A stretch of DNA of 64,000 nucleotides from Stromatinia cepivora (lineage: Eukaryota; Ascomycota; Leotiomycetes; Helotiales; Sclerotiniaceae): the NCBI GenBank assembly GCA_014898415.1, contig RCTD01000003.1, positions 310,001 to 374,000 on the forward strand, in the 5' to 3' direction. This document shows positions 12,423 to 24,784 of the stretch, piece after piece. The notes beneath the pieces were generated by a model, which saw nothing but the letters and a program-made list of their open reading frames with translations, was not told the DNA's origin and searched no databases. The translations under genes were made by a program, and so were the position numbers. The first letter of the stretch is position 1. Each line of letters begins with the position of its first letter.

Positions 12423-14550
12423 CTACCACCCAAACTTCTCAACCGTAACCTTTAAATCCCTCCCTTCTTTCACAAATTCCGCACATTTATTGTTGATCGT
12501 GCGGTTTAATCCATCTGGTCCACTTACTACTACACCGATCCTTTGTTTGCTCTTCTTCTCATGTTTCCAAGTCCTTACATTTGCACTGTCCAGCCTCTCT
12601 TCTATCTCACCATCAACCCCGCTCACCAGTTTCCCACCATCCACCCCGTGCACCACCCTCCCACCACCCACCACCACCTCCATCAAACCCTCTAAATCCG
12701 GCCTACCAACCTCCATCGTCGCACCCGGAATAATAATTTCCACCCCCCTCCTTTCCATTTCTTCTCTCTCTTCTAAACCAATCCACTCGAGATGCTCACG
12801 CTTATGAATAATCCAAATCATTACAATTCTCCGTTTGCACCCCTTTACAATCATCCCATTCTCAGTATCTTCATTCTCCTCTGAGATGGCTAGAAGATGA
12901 TGGATGATAGGCCATGTAACGGCAATACCACTTCCTCCCGCAACCAAGATCGCGAAATTGGAATCTGAGAGAAGGGAGCGGGCGTGACTACTTCCGTATG
13001 GACCATCGAGACGACATTTTAAGGTGTTTTTTAGTTGGGCGGCTCGGAGGAGATCAGCGGAAAATCCAGAGCGGGCTCGGATTAGGAGGGTGAGGGTGGA
13101 TGTTTTGGAGGAGGGATGAGGAGCTGGGGAGGCGATTGTGAAAGGATGGGCTTGGAGGGCGTGGGTGCGGCCTAGAGAGGGGATGGTGAGGAAAACGTGG
13201 TCGGTTGCTTTCCAGCCGGAGGAGATGGAGTGACCAATGATTTGGAAGAGGATGGTGCCGGTGGTTTTGGGGAGGTGGAATGTTAGGAGGATTGTTTCGT
13301 TGTCTGAGAATATGCTGGCTTTGGCCTAGAGAGGGTTGTTAGTATATGTGATTAAGTGGTGGAGAACAAGATAAGAAGAAAGTAGGATAACTAACTTCAG
13401 CCATGATACTTTTTGCACAAAGACGATATACCAAGCGATCTATGAGGAATATAACAAGAGCCCATAAAACATAAGTTTGCGCCCCTCGATGATGAAAATA
13501 CAAGATGATCAATGCAGCTGCTTGTAACACAACATGCAATCCTAAAAACAGCTCATACCATCGCTGACGAAATGATGCAAGTGATGTTATATACAACGAC
13601 TTATATGTAAAAAGAGCTAATAGTCCTAAATAAATGCATGGATGAGTCAAAAAGTCCCATATTGTCCAACCACTAAATGGTTTCAAAAACGTATACCACA
13701 TCATGAGCATTCCACCCGCATGAATCAACGCCGCAACCATAATTAATTCTCCCAGTCGTCGATGAATAATATTCAAAGATTCATACGAAACTCCTGTTAA
13801 AACCTTCAATGGTTGATTCTTCGCGCCGAGGATATATAGAAGTGGGAGATTAACGCCGAAGACCAAACCGGCTCGATCTCCTAATACCGATGCTTCGAAG
13901 GCGGAAAATGGGATGTTGTAGAAGGTGTAGAAGATGTTTAGAGCGAGGAATGATAGGATGAAGATTGAAGAGCCGTTTGAAGGGAGGACTTTGTTGAAGT
14001 AGGGGATTGGTCGAGGTTGGTAGATTAGGATGGCTTTGATGTGGGATATGATGGTGATTCGATTTGAGGGGATGTTCTTGGGAAGAGGGCTCGCCAATAG
14101 AGGTATATGTTCATCTCCATCATTGAGCTTGATAGAAGAAGTATTTGATCCCAAAGTACTGCTTCCCGATGAGCTAGCACTACCACCACCATAGTCCGCA
14201 ACATCCTCTCGAATTATCTTAGATAATTCATCATCGAGTAAATCATCCGAATATCTCTCTCTTCCTCTCCGTAAAAGTCGTCTTCTCCATGGCATAATCT
14301 TCCCAAACCAATGTATCCCCGAAATAACCAAAACAATCCCCAAAATAATCCATTGATATGTATTAATAATTTCCTCATTAAACAAAGCGCCGTCAATCAA
14401 TTTCTGCAAATCGGGTTCTGGGGGATTAACTATAGGATCTGTCTCTGAATTATCGATCGTTGATATATGGAAAGTTGTGTGGATGACAACATTTTGGAAA
14501 TTGTGGTATATCCATTCCGAGAGGGGTATGTGTGGGTGATGAGTATTCAT
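12423..14550 (-). CDS. Ferric reductase-like transmembrane protein (FRE/NOX superfamily)
   Basis: Such proteins pass electrons from NADPH through FAD and two hemes across the membrane, usually to reduce Fe(III) or Cu(II) before uptake. Two exons, 14550-13396 and 13325-12423, give 685 aa. The N-terminal exon has a lumenal segment, about seven hydrophobic stretches (first at TYQWIILGIVLVISGI) and the ferric-reductase domain with likely heme histidines in IHRRLGELIMVAALIHAGG and LGLHVVLQ..LYFHHRG. Exon 2 contains the FAD-binding motif HPFTIAS, then the nucleotide-binding LVAGGSGIAVTWPIIHH and a C-terminal VVVSGPDGLN. The 71-bp intron joins MAE to AKASIFSD in phase 0. No signal peptide is obvious. 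A large Ser/Gly-rich loop (GGGSASSSGSSTLGS) separates helix one from the rest. No siderophore or multicopper oxidase gene lies beside it. Confidence 0.9.
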
Positions 14551-17336
14551 GTGTAGTGTAACGAGGGGAAATGTATATGTTGTGTAATAAGGAGATTCCG
14601 AGGATCAGATCAGATTAGATCTGATGGATGATCTGATAAGATTTCAGATTTTGACTAAATTTATGTGGAGCTGATATGCTAGCGAATCATAACATTAATA
14701 TCGGGTTTAGTTCTAATGTCCAATGTCGAAAGTGGAGTGTGTGCAAAAAGGTTTTGCTCACTGAAGTAACAGCTTAAAAAGCTCACTGGGAAAAATTTAT
14801 CAGAGAGGTTCACCGGGATGGCAGATAATGGTAGGAGTAAAACCAAAAAAATCGCTTCCTTCGTTCAATTCTCAACTGGATGTGTGTGCTCGAGGTGTGA
14901 GAAATAGGAAGATCACGACAAAAGTATGTGCACTTGCCGGGACTGAGTCCTTGAGCATTTGTATACTGCAATCAAGTAATCCGTTTGCTGGTTCAAATCC
15001 TCGCAGTCGATCTCTTAAGTTTTGGCAACTTGTTGCAAAAGATACCTAGGTTCCGGTGGTGAATCACGGTGCAGGTATATTATTGAACAATACTGTTTAT
15101 GACCCGAATAACTCTTTCGTATTCTAATAAGAATCGATATTCTGTTGCAAGTGTGTATAGACTTCGAGGTTCCATAGGTATTTGGACAGAGAGGAATAGA
15201 GCAAAACTTAGTTTGCAAGTAATTGTTGAAAGCCACCCGTACAAAGTGTGCATGCTACAAAGTCTACAAATGGCAAATGGACTTACTTTTTACTCTTAAT
15301 TGCATGGGTTTATCTCGCTTTGCTATACAAAATCAAGCAAGGTCCAACCCAAATCGCCTGAACAGCGTTAAAGATATGCTGGTTAAGTTTCCATTATTGT
15401 TTCCATTCCTTTCATTCACCAGCTACATAGTAATTTATGATTTCAAGACAAGAGGATTATACGGAGGCGGTCTTGACATTTGGCAGGGTCTACAAGTGCT
15501 GTGCCGGATATTCATCAGCATCAGTTGAAAATGTTGTGACGTTGAAAGCAAAAGAACTGCAGACGAATGAATCAGCATCTATGTAGTAGATATGTCATGA
15601 ATGAGAAGTTGCTACTATCGATGGAGCTATACTTTCTCAGAGATAACCATGCTGCCAGATTGTTAAGGGCGATCCTAATACCGAAAATGGTCGACAATGA
15701 GGCAAAGGGATACAGAACTTAGGTATCGAGGGAACAATATTGAAAGAACATTGAAAAAATCTGTCTTCTGAAACTCTTCCCCCCAAAGAAAAATAAGTGG
15801 TGCTCTTCATGTTAAAAGCAGGACTCATCGTCGCTCGTCCAAAAAGCTACAATAAGTACCCAGTCTTACAGCCAAGGATTCAAAGACAAAATAACTGACT
15901 TGTTTACAACACATTTCAAGGTCATGGTGATCAGCCGTACATTCCCGCAGTGCGCCAGTCGCCAACACGATCTGGTGACCACGATAAACTGACATGCGGC
16001 ATCGGGCTCACAGCGCTTTAAAATAAGAAGTCTTTCGCTGCACACGCCGCGCTGTCCTAGGTTTAGTTATTGGGGAAGCGAGTCTTGGGCTATTCATACA
16101 TGAAGGCCTAGGGTGCTTGAATTCGTGATATGCATGGAAGCGGAGGCGATGAGATTTATGAGCGTGATTTTTAGGATGGAAGATAGTTGGATGATGGGAG
16201 TAATCTCAAAATTAGGGACGTCATTCTCCGGAAGGAATGTGTATTATGACCTGGGTCTGACTTCGGGAAGGATAGAACTCTTGTATTCAAGGGTTTATGA
16301 TTGTTGCTTAGTATTCTGGAAGTATCAAAGGGCTTTCTCGAAGACAAATATGCGTTCATCGATTCCCAAATCTAACTAGTTGACCGCGTTCTAGATAATA
16401 AAAGCTACTTTCGTACCTAAAGAAAATCGAGATCAGTTTCACATAACGAAATGATTGGGTACTCTATATGCTGAAAGGCCTCGAACCACTCGTCAAACTT
16501 TTTGGAGATCCTTTTCTAATGCTGATTGGGAGGCTTAGTGAGTGTATATGATGATGTTGGTTATGATGATGTTGGTTATGATGATGTTAGTTATGATGAT
16601 GTAGGCTGTGATTCATACTCTTGAAAACGCGCCTCTATGTTCGAGTCGCAGTGGCATGAGCTGATTTTAAATTGAGGAGTGGGATGGGATGGGAGAGGAG
16701 AGGCAGGGGGAAGATGGTTAAAATGGAATCTAGTTGGATTTATAAGTTTTGGTCATTTTACACTTATTTATGCGTTGATGGAAGATGTGCTTGGGGAACA
16801 ATACCTATTCTCCAACATTATAATATCCATGCACGGACATTGATGTAAGGCCCAATATAATATAACCGTGACGTTGCAATCTTATGAAAATGTGCAAACA
16901 GCGGCGGAGGAAGACTTTTGCCTTTAAAAATGTTGGAATACGAAAAACTTTACAACATCATTCCTCATTTTACAGTAGACTTGATAATTTCCAACGTGCA
17001 AATCTATATCTGCCGAAACCGAGTACAAACAACACTTACGCTTGAGTGACATTCACCCTTTCAAGTAAGTTCCGGCAACATATGGCTATCTGTCACTGCA
17101 TTCAACATAACTACAATCATGTTTGGAAAAGTCAGTCATCTTGTCAACTTAGTTGAAGTTGCGTTTGAATTTATTTTGTTCTCAACATGATTTGCGAGAA
17201 TGGATGAATCATCATCAAATGGTAAATTCTAGTCTCCAGACCTCGCTATCGCAAGTTTCTTTCCTGTGGGCATTGCCATCATTGAGTTCCTGAGCTACCG
17301 ATCATATATCGTCAAAATATCACTCCCATCATTCTC
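14551..17336. other. 2.8-kb gene-poor spacer
   Basis: No convincing coding region. Short open frames (for example 16113-16379) lack family motifs. A 15-bp tandem repeat sits at 16547-16606. A B-box-like GGTTCAAATCC occurs near 14992 but no cloverleaf forms around it. This is one of the two largest gaps in the gene-rich part of the window. Confidence 0.5.
16547..16606 (+). repeat. 15-bp tandem repeat, four copies
   Basis: TATGATGATGTTGGT is repeated four times in register (16547, 16562, 16577, 16592), the last two with single substitutions. Confidence 0.85.
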
Positions 17337-18509
17337 CTACAAAGTCCGCATACCCACCAACTCCACAATTGGCGGTAGCCATTCCGGGTCCTCCTTCTTC
17401 AACTTCGCAAAGATCTGTTTCAATGTAGGAAGCATCTGACTTTCCGCGATGGAAATACGTCTACGCTCTGAATTATCCACCGCGTACATACACAAACGTC
17501 TTCCTCTATGAATGCGATACGGAACTGCAACCACAAGAAACAAGCGCTTGAGCTTCTTGAGACTATGAATTTGACGGATCAGAGCATGGCAGGACCAGAA
17601 ATCGAGATTGAGAGCGAGGTTTGTGACACCTTGGTTGAGGGCATTGAGAATGGTGTGTTGTGGTTTTTGCATTTCCTGCACCATGATGCTGCGGTCTTCT
17701 GTATCGTTGATTTGGAGATAGATGATATCATTGCAGTGAGAGTAGACTGGTGCATATGGAGCTCGGAGACCTTTGTTTTCGTACTGAAGAGCAAGGGTGT
17801 AAAATTCTTTGAGCGCCACTTCACGTGAGTCTTGACAGGTGTATACCAAGGGAGAGGGTTGCTTGTTTGGAATGAATCGAGGATTTGGTCGTGCTTTCGT
17901 ACCGGGACGGTAAAATACTTCGGTGACAATGTCGAGACTCGTGCCCTTTCGAATTGCAGCTTCTTTCCAGATTTTGAGTTGTAGTTCTTTGGGGAGGGAG
18001 GGAAAGAAAACGAAGACACGCTCTCTCGGTCGGCTGGGTTCATGCGGATCAATCAAAGGTTTTATCTCCGCGTGCCACTTATTAACTTTGGCGCGCATGT
18101 CAGCCCGAATTCGCGTTGTGTTTCGCAGAGTATCTTGGGTCATATCTGGGTTGTCAATATGAGTTTGCAGGGCATCTTGAGTGATATTTGCACTAGGAGC
18201 GTGTCCATACCTTGTGCAGAACCATGGGAAAGATCGGGAATGAATTGTAGACCAGATTTAGTACATTGAGAAATAACTCGATTGCGAGTCATTTCGCCAC
18301 AAACAACCACTTGAGATTCTACCAAAGTTACGTTAGTAAAGGATTTCAGGCTCGAAAGTGGCATAATTGAACTGGAGATGTGACTGGAGTATGATTCGTC
18401 CAAAACTGAATAACAGGAGATAAAATTTAAAGCAAAGATATCACATATGCTTACCTTCATCGTCTGTATCGACAGTAAGCTCTGCCATTGTATTGTTAAT
18501 ACTGTCCAT
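17337..18509 (-). CDS. 2EXR-domain protein, function unknown
   Basis: Exon 3 (18145-17337) is solid and encodes the 2EXR signature FFPSLPKELQLKIWKEAA, a fungal F-box-like motif of unknown role. The region after it contains PSPLVYTCQDSREVAL and NDIIYLQ, which recur in the family. Two upstream exons are proposed, 18509-18455 and 18405-18211, joined by GT..AG introns with consistent phases (1 and 1). They give 352 aa starting MDSINNTMAELTVDTDDE. Such proteins are expanded in Leotiomycetes and other Pezizomycotina and show lineage-specific variation. No transmembrane segment or signal peptide is visible. The upstream exons rest on splice-site logic only; if wrong, the protein starts at the ATG at 18143 (268 aa). 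Confidence 0.75.
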
Positions 18510-19489
18510 CTTGCAATATTAGATGTGTGGACGATATATGAGTTTGTTGTAGGGAGGAAGGAAAACCAATATTGAAGATCAAGCGCAGAACAGCAACCAA
18601 AGCTTAACCGACAAGAAACCAATCAACTTCACGACTGGCAAAGGTGAAGCAAGGCGTGATGCTGTTTGGACGAGACTGAATATCATTGTATAAGTGAATT
18701 CTTTTAAAAATGTGTCTGCTAGAAACGGTGTGCGGTGGAGCTTCCTAGACTTGCGGATGGCATGCCAAGATTCAGCAGCTCAGACTTTTTGACTTTGAGA
18801 AGTGAGTGAAGGAATGAAATGAATCTTCTAAAACACCTTTCTGGTCACAATTGCTTTCTGTCTACCGAAGGCAAAAGCAAGACAGATGCTGCGCTGCCAT
18901 CTCATGAAACATAGATCAACACATAAGGAAACGGCAAACCTCATTGAGCAATCAAATGCTTTCATTCCTGTGTATTTCTCAGATTATAGATTCAACTCAG
19001 TTTATGCGATGTATTGAACTATGCTTTGCGATACAAAGTCAATCAGGAGTCCCTATCAAACATAGAGAAATTGTGTTCACAAGAGTTGAATCATTTCGAC
19101 GATTCTATGAGGGAGATCAAACATATCTCCGTTAAAGATTGTCAGGTATGATCTCCCTTACCTTGACACAAAGACTAATTGCATTTAAGATATCCATACA
19201 GATATCTTGGTCATATTGTCATATGTGAGAAGCTGTTGAAGTTCTATGTTGTAGAGAATGTGAAGTCAGATTCAAGTTCGGGGTTTAACTGTAAAAAAGG
19301 GTAAAGCTTAAGCGAAAGGTAACGTGATATATCGGGAAAAGCTACTGGCAATATTTTGAGCCTAGCGCATTTCACGGGCATCCCACGACGAAAAAAATAA
19401 TCCCAGGAGCTTCTTGAAAATTTGTGGAAGCTTAACTTTCAAATCAACAAATTAACCACCACCAACAACGACAACATAATATCGACAAA
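18510..19489. other. Divergent intergenic region, 2EXR gene and NOP56
   Basis: About 1 kb with no gene seen. The NOP56-proximal 120 bp contains CTTGAAAATTTGTGG near 19413, which resembles the rRNA-processing element (RRPE, core TGAAAATTT). That match is suggestive only. Confidence 0.4.
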
Positions 19490-21148
19490 ATGTCTGCCGT
19501 TGATTACCTTCTCCATGAGTCGGCCACTGGTTTCGCAATCTTCCAGGTTGTGCATCAAGCCGACACCATTGGCAATCGATTGAAAGAAGTTCAAGATGCA
19601 GGTCAAGATCTCGCGAAATTTGGCAAAATGGTCAAGCTTGTCAACTTTGCGCCATACAGGTTAGCTATCTAATGCTTTACAGAGCGGAGAGTTTGAATTG
19701 ACAATTACTCTAGAAATGCTGCTGAAGCGCTCGAAAATATCAACATGGTCTCCGAGGGTGTACTTTCCGATTACTTAAAGTCGAACTTGGAATTGAACAT
19801 GCCAAAGCCATCGAAGAAGAAGAAGGTTATTCTCGGAGTTTCCGACAAGACTTTGGCTGGTAGCATCAAGGAGGAATTCCCAGGTGTTTCTTGTGAGACT
19901 GGTGAAACTTCCGAGGTTGTCGCAGACTTGCTCAGAGGATTGCGATTACACGCACCAAAATTGTTAAAGGGTCTGCAAGAGGGTGATGTCGAGAGAGCTC
20001 AATTAGGTCTTGGTCACGCATATTCGCGCGCTAAGGTTAAGTTTTCGGTCCAGAAGAACGATAACCACATTATTCAAGCTATTGCTACCTTGGATCATCT
20101 CGACAAGGCCATCAACACATTCTCCATGCGTGTCCGTGAATGGTACGGATGGCACTTCCCAGAACTTATCCGAATCGCCTCGGATAACCACACATATGCA
20201 AAGCTTGCATTGGCAATTGGTAACAAGAAGAACTTGAACGACGAACAATTACACGATATTGCCGCTATTGTTAACGATGATGGAGATATCGCGCAAGCAA
20301 TCATTGATGCTGCAAAGGTTTCTATGGGTCAAGATATCTCGGTGAACGATATGGAGAATGTTTCCGCATTTGCAAACCGTGTTGTCAAGCTCGCCGAGTA
20401 CAGAAGGTCCCTTTTCCAATACTTGACCGACAAAATGGCTATCGTTGCACCTAACTTGGCTGCTTTGATTGGTGAAGTTGTTGCTGCTAGACTCATTTCC
20501 CATGCCGGTTCCCTCACCAACCTTTCAAAATACCCAGCTTCCACCGTCCAAATTCTCGGTGCTGAGAAGGCATTGTTCAGAGCACTAAAGACCAAGGGTA
20601 ACACACCTAAATATGGATTGATCTACCACTCCAGCTTCATCGGTCGTGCAGGCGCAAAGAATAAGGGACGCATTTCCAGATTTTTGGCAAACAAGTGCAG
20701 TATTGCAAGTAGAATCGATAACTTTTCTGAGGCACCAACCAACAAATTTGGTGAGGCATTGAGAGCTCAAGTCGAAGAAAGATTAGATTTCTATGCCACT
20801 GGTACCGCACCAACAAAGAACCAAGATGCTATGGTAAGAATTGTGAAAAGTTTTTACTCATGATCTATTGACTAATATATTTGATAGAAAAAAGCAATGG
20901 ATGCTGTTCTAGGTGATATCAACATTGAGGACCCAACCGCCGAAGACACCGAAATGGCCGACATCGCCCCTACATCCGTCTCCAAGCAAGAGAAGAAATC
21001 CAAGGACAAGAAAGACAAAAAGGATAAGAAGGAAAAGAAAGAAAAGAGCGAAAAAAGCGAGAAGAAAGACAAAAAGAGAAGACACAGCGAAGCCAACGGT
21101 GAAGAGGAGGGCGAGAAGAAAAAGAAGAAGAAGAGCAAGGCGGAATAA
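19490..21148 (+). CDS. NOP56: Box C/D snoRNP core protein NOP56
   Basis: NOP56 pairs with NOP58 on box C/D snoRNAs and, with fibrillarin, guides 2'-O-methylation of rRNA in the nucleolus. Three exons (19490-19659, 19714-20833, 20888-21148) give 516 aa. The NOP5 N-terminal domain begins [17 protein letters not shown] and continues [17 protein letters not shown] across intron 1. The coiled coil and Nop domain show [51 protein letters not shown] and [20 protein letters not shown], followed by [18 protein letters not shown]. These distinguish NOP56 from NOP58. The third exon is a charged tail of Lys/Glu repeats ([13 protein letters not shown]) ending [10 protein letters not shown], the usual KKE/D tail. 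Introns flank the conserved domain cleanly. Confidence 0.97.
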
Positions 21149-21811
21149 ATTTCTTCTTCATCATTGTACACATCACATGGTTTAGACGTCTTCTCCTTCT
21201 CCTTTTCCTTTCTCTCTATCTTGTAAATTTTGGGCACTGCAGCTGGGTCACTTTGGCGGAGTATTGCTGTGTTATTATGGGCGTTGAGGACTACTTTTTG
21301 TTTGCTTACTTACCGTATCTCTCTGGCTTGCTTGCTTGCATGCATACGTAGGTACTTTATATGGCTAGACGACAGACACTATGAGGTGCATAAAATTGGA
21401 AAAAAGCATATTAACTCAATACGTTTTGCGGATAATCTTTCTTTCTCTTCTCTTCTCTTCTCTAATCTTCCTTCTCATTTTAACTTGGACTCCGTGTCAT
21501 CAAAAATGTAGTATGTGACGGGATATTATTGACATATGTATTGTATTCTTCTTATAGCTCTTCGCCCTTCTTAACTCGAAGCATTATAAATCATGCCGGA
21601 CGTTCATCAGTTTAGAACGCTATCCATTTGTAAACGCCATACTCGCCATACTCGCCACCATGCCATATCCTATACTCCTCTTCCTCCTATCCCTCCTATC
21701 ACTCCCACTCCCACTTCCCTTTGAGCTTGCAACTTTTTCTTCTTGTCATTACTTGATCACTTACTTGTTCAACCAATCATTTTATCTATGAATATCAATG
21801 AAAAAGAAAAA
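21149..21811. other. Intergenic between convergent NOP56 and VPS4
   Basis: Pyrimidine-rich 3' flanks (CTTCTCCTTCTCC and CTCCTCTTCCTCC runs). No gene seen. Confidence 0.4.
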
Positions 21812-23229
21812 TCAAGCACCTTCACTACCAAACTCATTTGTCCATTCCATACTCCTTTGGATATCTTCTTGTGAGACGGTAGGTCTAGATCCCTTGATGG
21901 CTTTGATGAAATCTTTTACTTGGAGGGGTGGCTCGAGGAGTTTGTCTGAATCGACTTCTGTCCAGGACATTTCCATGGCACCGGCGTCGCCGGGTGAGCA
22001 GGGAGTTAGTTTTTCTACGCCGTCGACCATGACCTTTTGGGGCGTTAGTTTTTTTCGCATTGTGGAGAGATGGGTTTGCGGGGTGAGATGCGGGAAACGT
22101 ACCTTTTTATAATGTGTAGCAGTCTGAATCTTCCTTACAGGTTGCATCAGAGCATCTTGAACCGCAATACTAATATCACTTCCAGAATAACCTTCACTTA
22201 ACTCTCCCAATTTCCTGTAATCGGAGGCCACGAGTTCACAAGGTGTAGTTCCGACACTGATTTCGAACATTTTTGTTCGTGCAGGTAAATCTGGGAGGGA
22301 AATATGAACACGACGTTGGAAACGACGTCGAATGGCGGCATCTAGTTGCCAGGGAATATTTGTAGCACCCAGAACTAGCACGCCTCGACTGTCTCTTCCT
22401 ACACCATCCATTTGTACAAGCATTTCTGTTTTGATACGTCTTGAGGCTTCCGATTCTCCTTCTCCTCTAGGTCCGCAAAGAGCATCTACTTCATCAATGA
22501 AGATAATAGAGGGTTTGTTTTCGCGGGCCATGGTAAATAGCTGTTTAACTAATCTGTTTAATGATTAGATATTGCCCCAGCTTCATAATAAAAAAATCAA
22601 GAAATATACCTTTCACTCTCCCCCATCCATTTACTGACCAAATCCGAACTACTCACACTGAAGAACGTACTATTTGCCTCCGTAGCCACCGCCTTAGCCA
22701 AATAACTCTTTCCCGTTCCAGGTGGTCCATAAAGCAGAATACCCTTCCAAGGTTGTCTTTTTCCCGTAAACAAATGCGGGAACTTAATTGGCAAAATAAC
22801 TGCCTCCTTCAGTGCTTCCTTCGCTGCCTCCAGACCCGCAACATCTTCCCACTTAATATTCGGTTTATCCTGTAAAATCGCACCTTGTAATGCATTTCTC
22901 AATTTCTTACTTTCCGGATCCCCTTCCTCTTCATTCGCTTTTCCTCCCGTCGAACTCCCATTCGCACCCATCATACTAGGTTTCTTCCGCTTGCCATCCG
23001 CCTCTGCAAGATGTGTTTTTAGTTTTTCGGCTCGTTCCATGTATTCGCCTGCTTTGGCGCGGATCATTTCCTTGGATTTGGCATTCTTTTCCCATTTGAG
23101 TGCAAGCATGAAGAGTTCGAGGGATTGATAGTAGAGCTGGTATGCTTTATCATATTCGGCTGCAGTGTCGGCTTCAATAGCTTTTTTAACCACGTCTATG
23201 GCGCGGCCGAGGAAATCGGTGTTTGACAT
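21812..23229 (-). CDS. VPS4: AAA ATPase VPS4 (ESCRT disassembly)
   Basis: VPS4 hydrolyses ATP to unfold and recycle ESCRT-III from endosomal and other membranes. Three exons (23229-22610, 22553-22103, 22033-21812) give 430 aa, matching the family. An N-terminal MIT domain (residues ~1-75, [21 protein letters not shown]) is followed by a linker and the AAA module: Walker A GPPGTGKS at ~168-175, Walker [11 protein letters not shown] with Asp-Glu at ~227-228, and the arginine-finger motif RRRFQRR. The C-terminal beta domain and helix end with [21 protein letters not shown] and [17 protein letters not shown]. The second intron (69 nt) has no stop and a multiple-of-three length but contains an ACTAACG branch site, and its removal restores the contiguous [14 protein letters not shown]. 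It is divergent from prefoldin 6 across ~660 bp. Confidence 0.96.
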
Positions 23230-23304
23230 CTTGAGGGTGGGGTTTGTGTGTGATTATGATGATGTATAGGTAAGAGGTTGCTCGTCCAGGTAGGAATGAG
23301 ATGC

Positions 23305-23637
23305 CTATCGATTATTTAACACAGCTTTGCTTTCTTGTCGAATAACACCAGTGTTGACCTTTGGCTTGAATGTTGCTGTACTTGAATAGGTTGTGAATTT
23401 GGCAAAATGACGATGGTAACCTTGACCAACAAAGAAACTCCAAGTTACAATTGTAGAATTGTAGAAACAAATATTAATAGACCAAAGTAAATATGAGGCT
23501 CTCTGTGCGCCTGATATTCTCGTCTTATGTGTCTTGTTAACTGAGTTTGTGGAGGGGATTGGAACTTGTGAAGTCTGGGTTGTCGCTTGAGCTTGGCGGT
23601 GTCTTGGTTGCCCCGCGATTGCGCTAGACATCATGTC
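23305..23637 (-). CDS. Possible small ORF upstream of VPS4
   Basis: An open frame on the minus strand, from an ATG pair at 23637/23634, encodes about 110 aa rich in Ser, Thr and Gln. It has one hydrophobic patch (ASYLLWSINICFYN). I recognise no domain. It lies inside the 660-bp divergent space between VPS4 and prefoldin 6, upstream of VPS4 on the same strand, so it could be a real short gene, part of a long VPS4 5' UTR, or chance. Confidence 0.25.
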   Translation of the reverse strand, partial: DMMSSAIAGQPRHRQAQATTQTSQVPIPSTNSVNKTHKTRISGAQRASYLLWSINICFYNSTIVTWSFFVGQGYHRHFAKFTTYSSTATFKPKVNTGVIRQESKAVLNNR

Positions 23638-23889
23638 AATAATTTGATATTCGATAAGAGAACTTTGTAAATTTTGATATTGGAATATTGGAGTATTATT
23701 CGAAGACAAATTGTTTTACTTTTATAGGACTGCATTCTGAAGAGTTATTTGTGGCTCTCAAAATCATAACTTATTGATATATTATTGCAACATTTTTCTC
23801 TCAGAAAAAGCAAGCACCGCAATACATAATCAATCTATCTAAACCCTCAAATTCCATCCCACAGATCAAGTAGAATCACATCCTCCACT

Positions 23890-24784
23890 ATGGCAGAACA
23901 ACAACAACGTCTCCAAGTCCTCACCGAGGAATATCAAAAACTCCAAACAGGTATTATGTCTCCTCAGTACTTGTCCCCTCTCACCACATACTAACCTCTC
24001 CCAGATCTCCAAAACTCAATCTCCTCACGCCAAAAGCTCGAATCTCAACAACAAGAAAATAAGGGCGTTCAAAAAGTATATTCCCCTCATCCTATTCTCA
24101 TCCTCCCCATACCTTTCCCTCTTAATCCCAAACCCCTCACTAATCATCCTCAGGAATTCGCCGCCCTCTCCTCCGAGTCCAACATCTATAAGCTCGTCGG
24201 CCCCGTTCTCCTAAAACAAGATAAAACCGAAGCCGTCATGGCCGTTGACGGACGTTTAGAGTTTATCGAGAAGGAAATGTGCGTATATGTTTCCTATCTT
24301 TCTCCTATATCATATATTCCATGTCCCATGTGCCACATGCTTCCTATATACTTTCTTCTGTTATTTTCATTCCTTCTACCTTTGGGGGTTTCGACAAGGA
24401 GTTTTGAGAGGAGATTTGGAAATGGGATGAGGATGAGAATAAGAACAGGTTGCTAACATGTTTCATTTTCACCCAATCAGAAAAAGAGTCGAACAAGCTA
24501 TTAAAGATGTGCAGGACAAAAGTGATGGTTTAAAGATGGAGGTATGTTTCTTTTCCCATGTCCATTTCCCCTTTCCCTTCGCTTTCCCTCCCTCTTCCCC
24601 CTTACTCCTCATCTACATCTCCCATTAATATCCCTTCATCCCCCTCTCCCCCCTTCCTTGCTTCCTTGCTCCCCAAATCCCACTCCAACCCCAACCCCAA
24701 CCCCAAACTAACACTCCCTCCCTCTCATAGATAATAAAACTACAATCCGAGTCCCCAGCCTCACAGTCTCAAGCCGTTGCATAA
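23890..24784 (+). CDS. YKE2: Prefoldin subunit 6 (YKE2 type)
   Basis: This is a beta-type subunit of the prefoldin hexamer that delivers unfolded actin and tubulin to CCT. Five exons (23890-23950, 24005-24075, 24154-24278, 24481-24541, 24731-24784) give 123 aa, the normal length. The first coiled coil is MAEQQQRLQVLTEEYQKLQ joined to DLQNSISSRQKLESQQQEN, followed by the beta-hairpin core NIYKLVGPVLLKQDKTEA and the second coiled coil GRLEFIEKEIKRVEQAI. The best-conserved element is YKLVGPVLL..D. Introns interrupt it four times and three are pyrimidine-rich (for example 24542-24730 with many CCCTTCC words). The exons are too short to show up as long open frames, so the gene is easy to miss. Confidence 0.93.

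Noticed and set aside
12388..12807. Plus-strand frame of 139 codons
   Set aside because: It is antisense to exon 2 of the ferric reductase, which carries FAD and NADPH motifs.
14925..15020. tRNA-like B box (GGTTCAAATCC) near 14992
   Set aside because: No A box at the right distance, the T stem has mismatches and no acceptor stem pairs.
17111..17420. Small spliced gene beginning MFGK (ATG 17119) with an exon overlapping the 2EXR gene antisense
   Set aside because: The donor is weak, the peptide has no recognised features and it would run through the 3' end of a better supported gene on the other strand.
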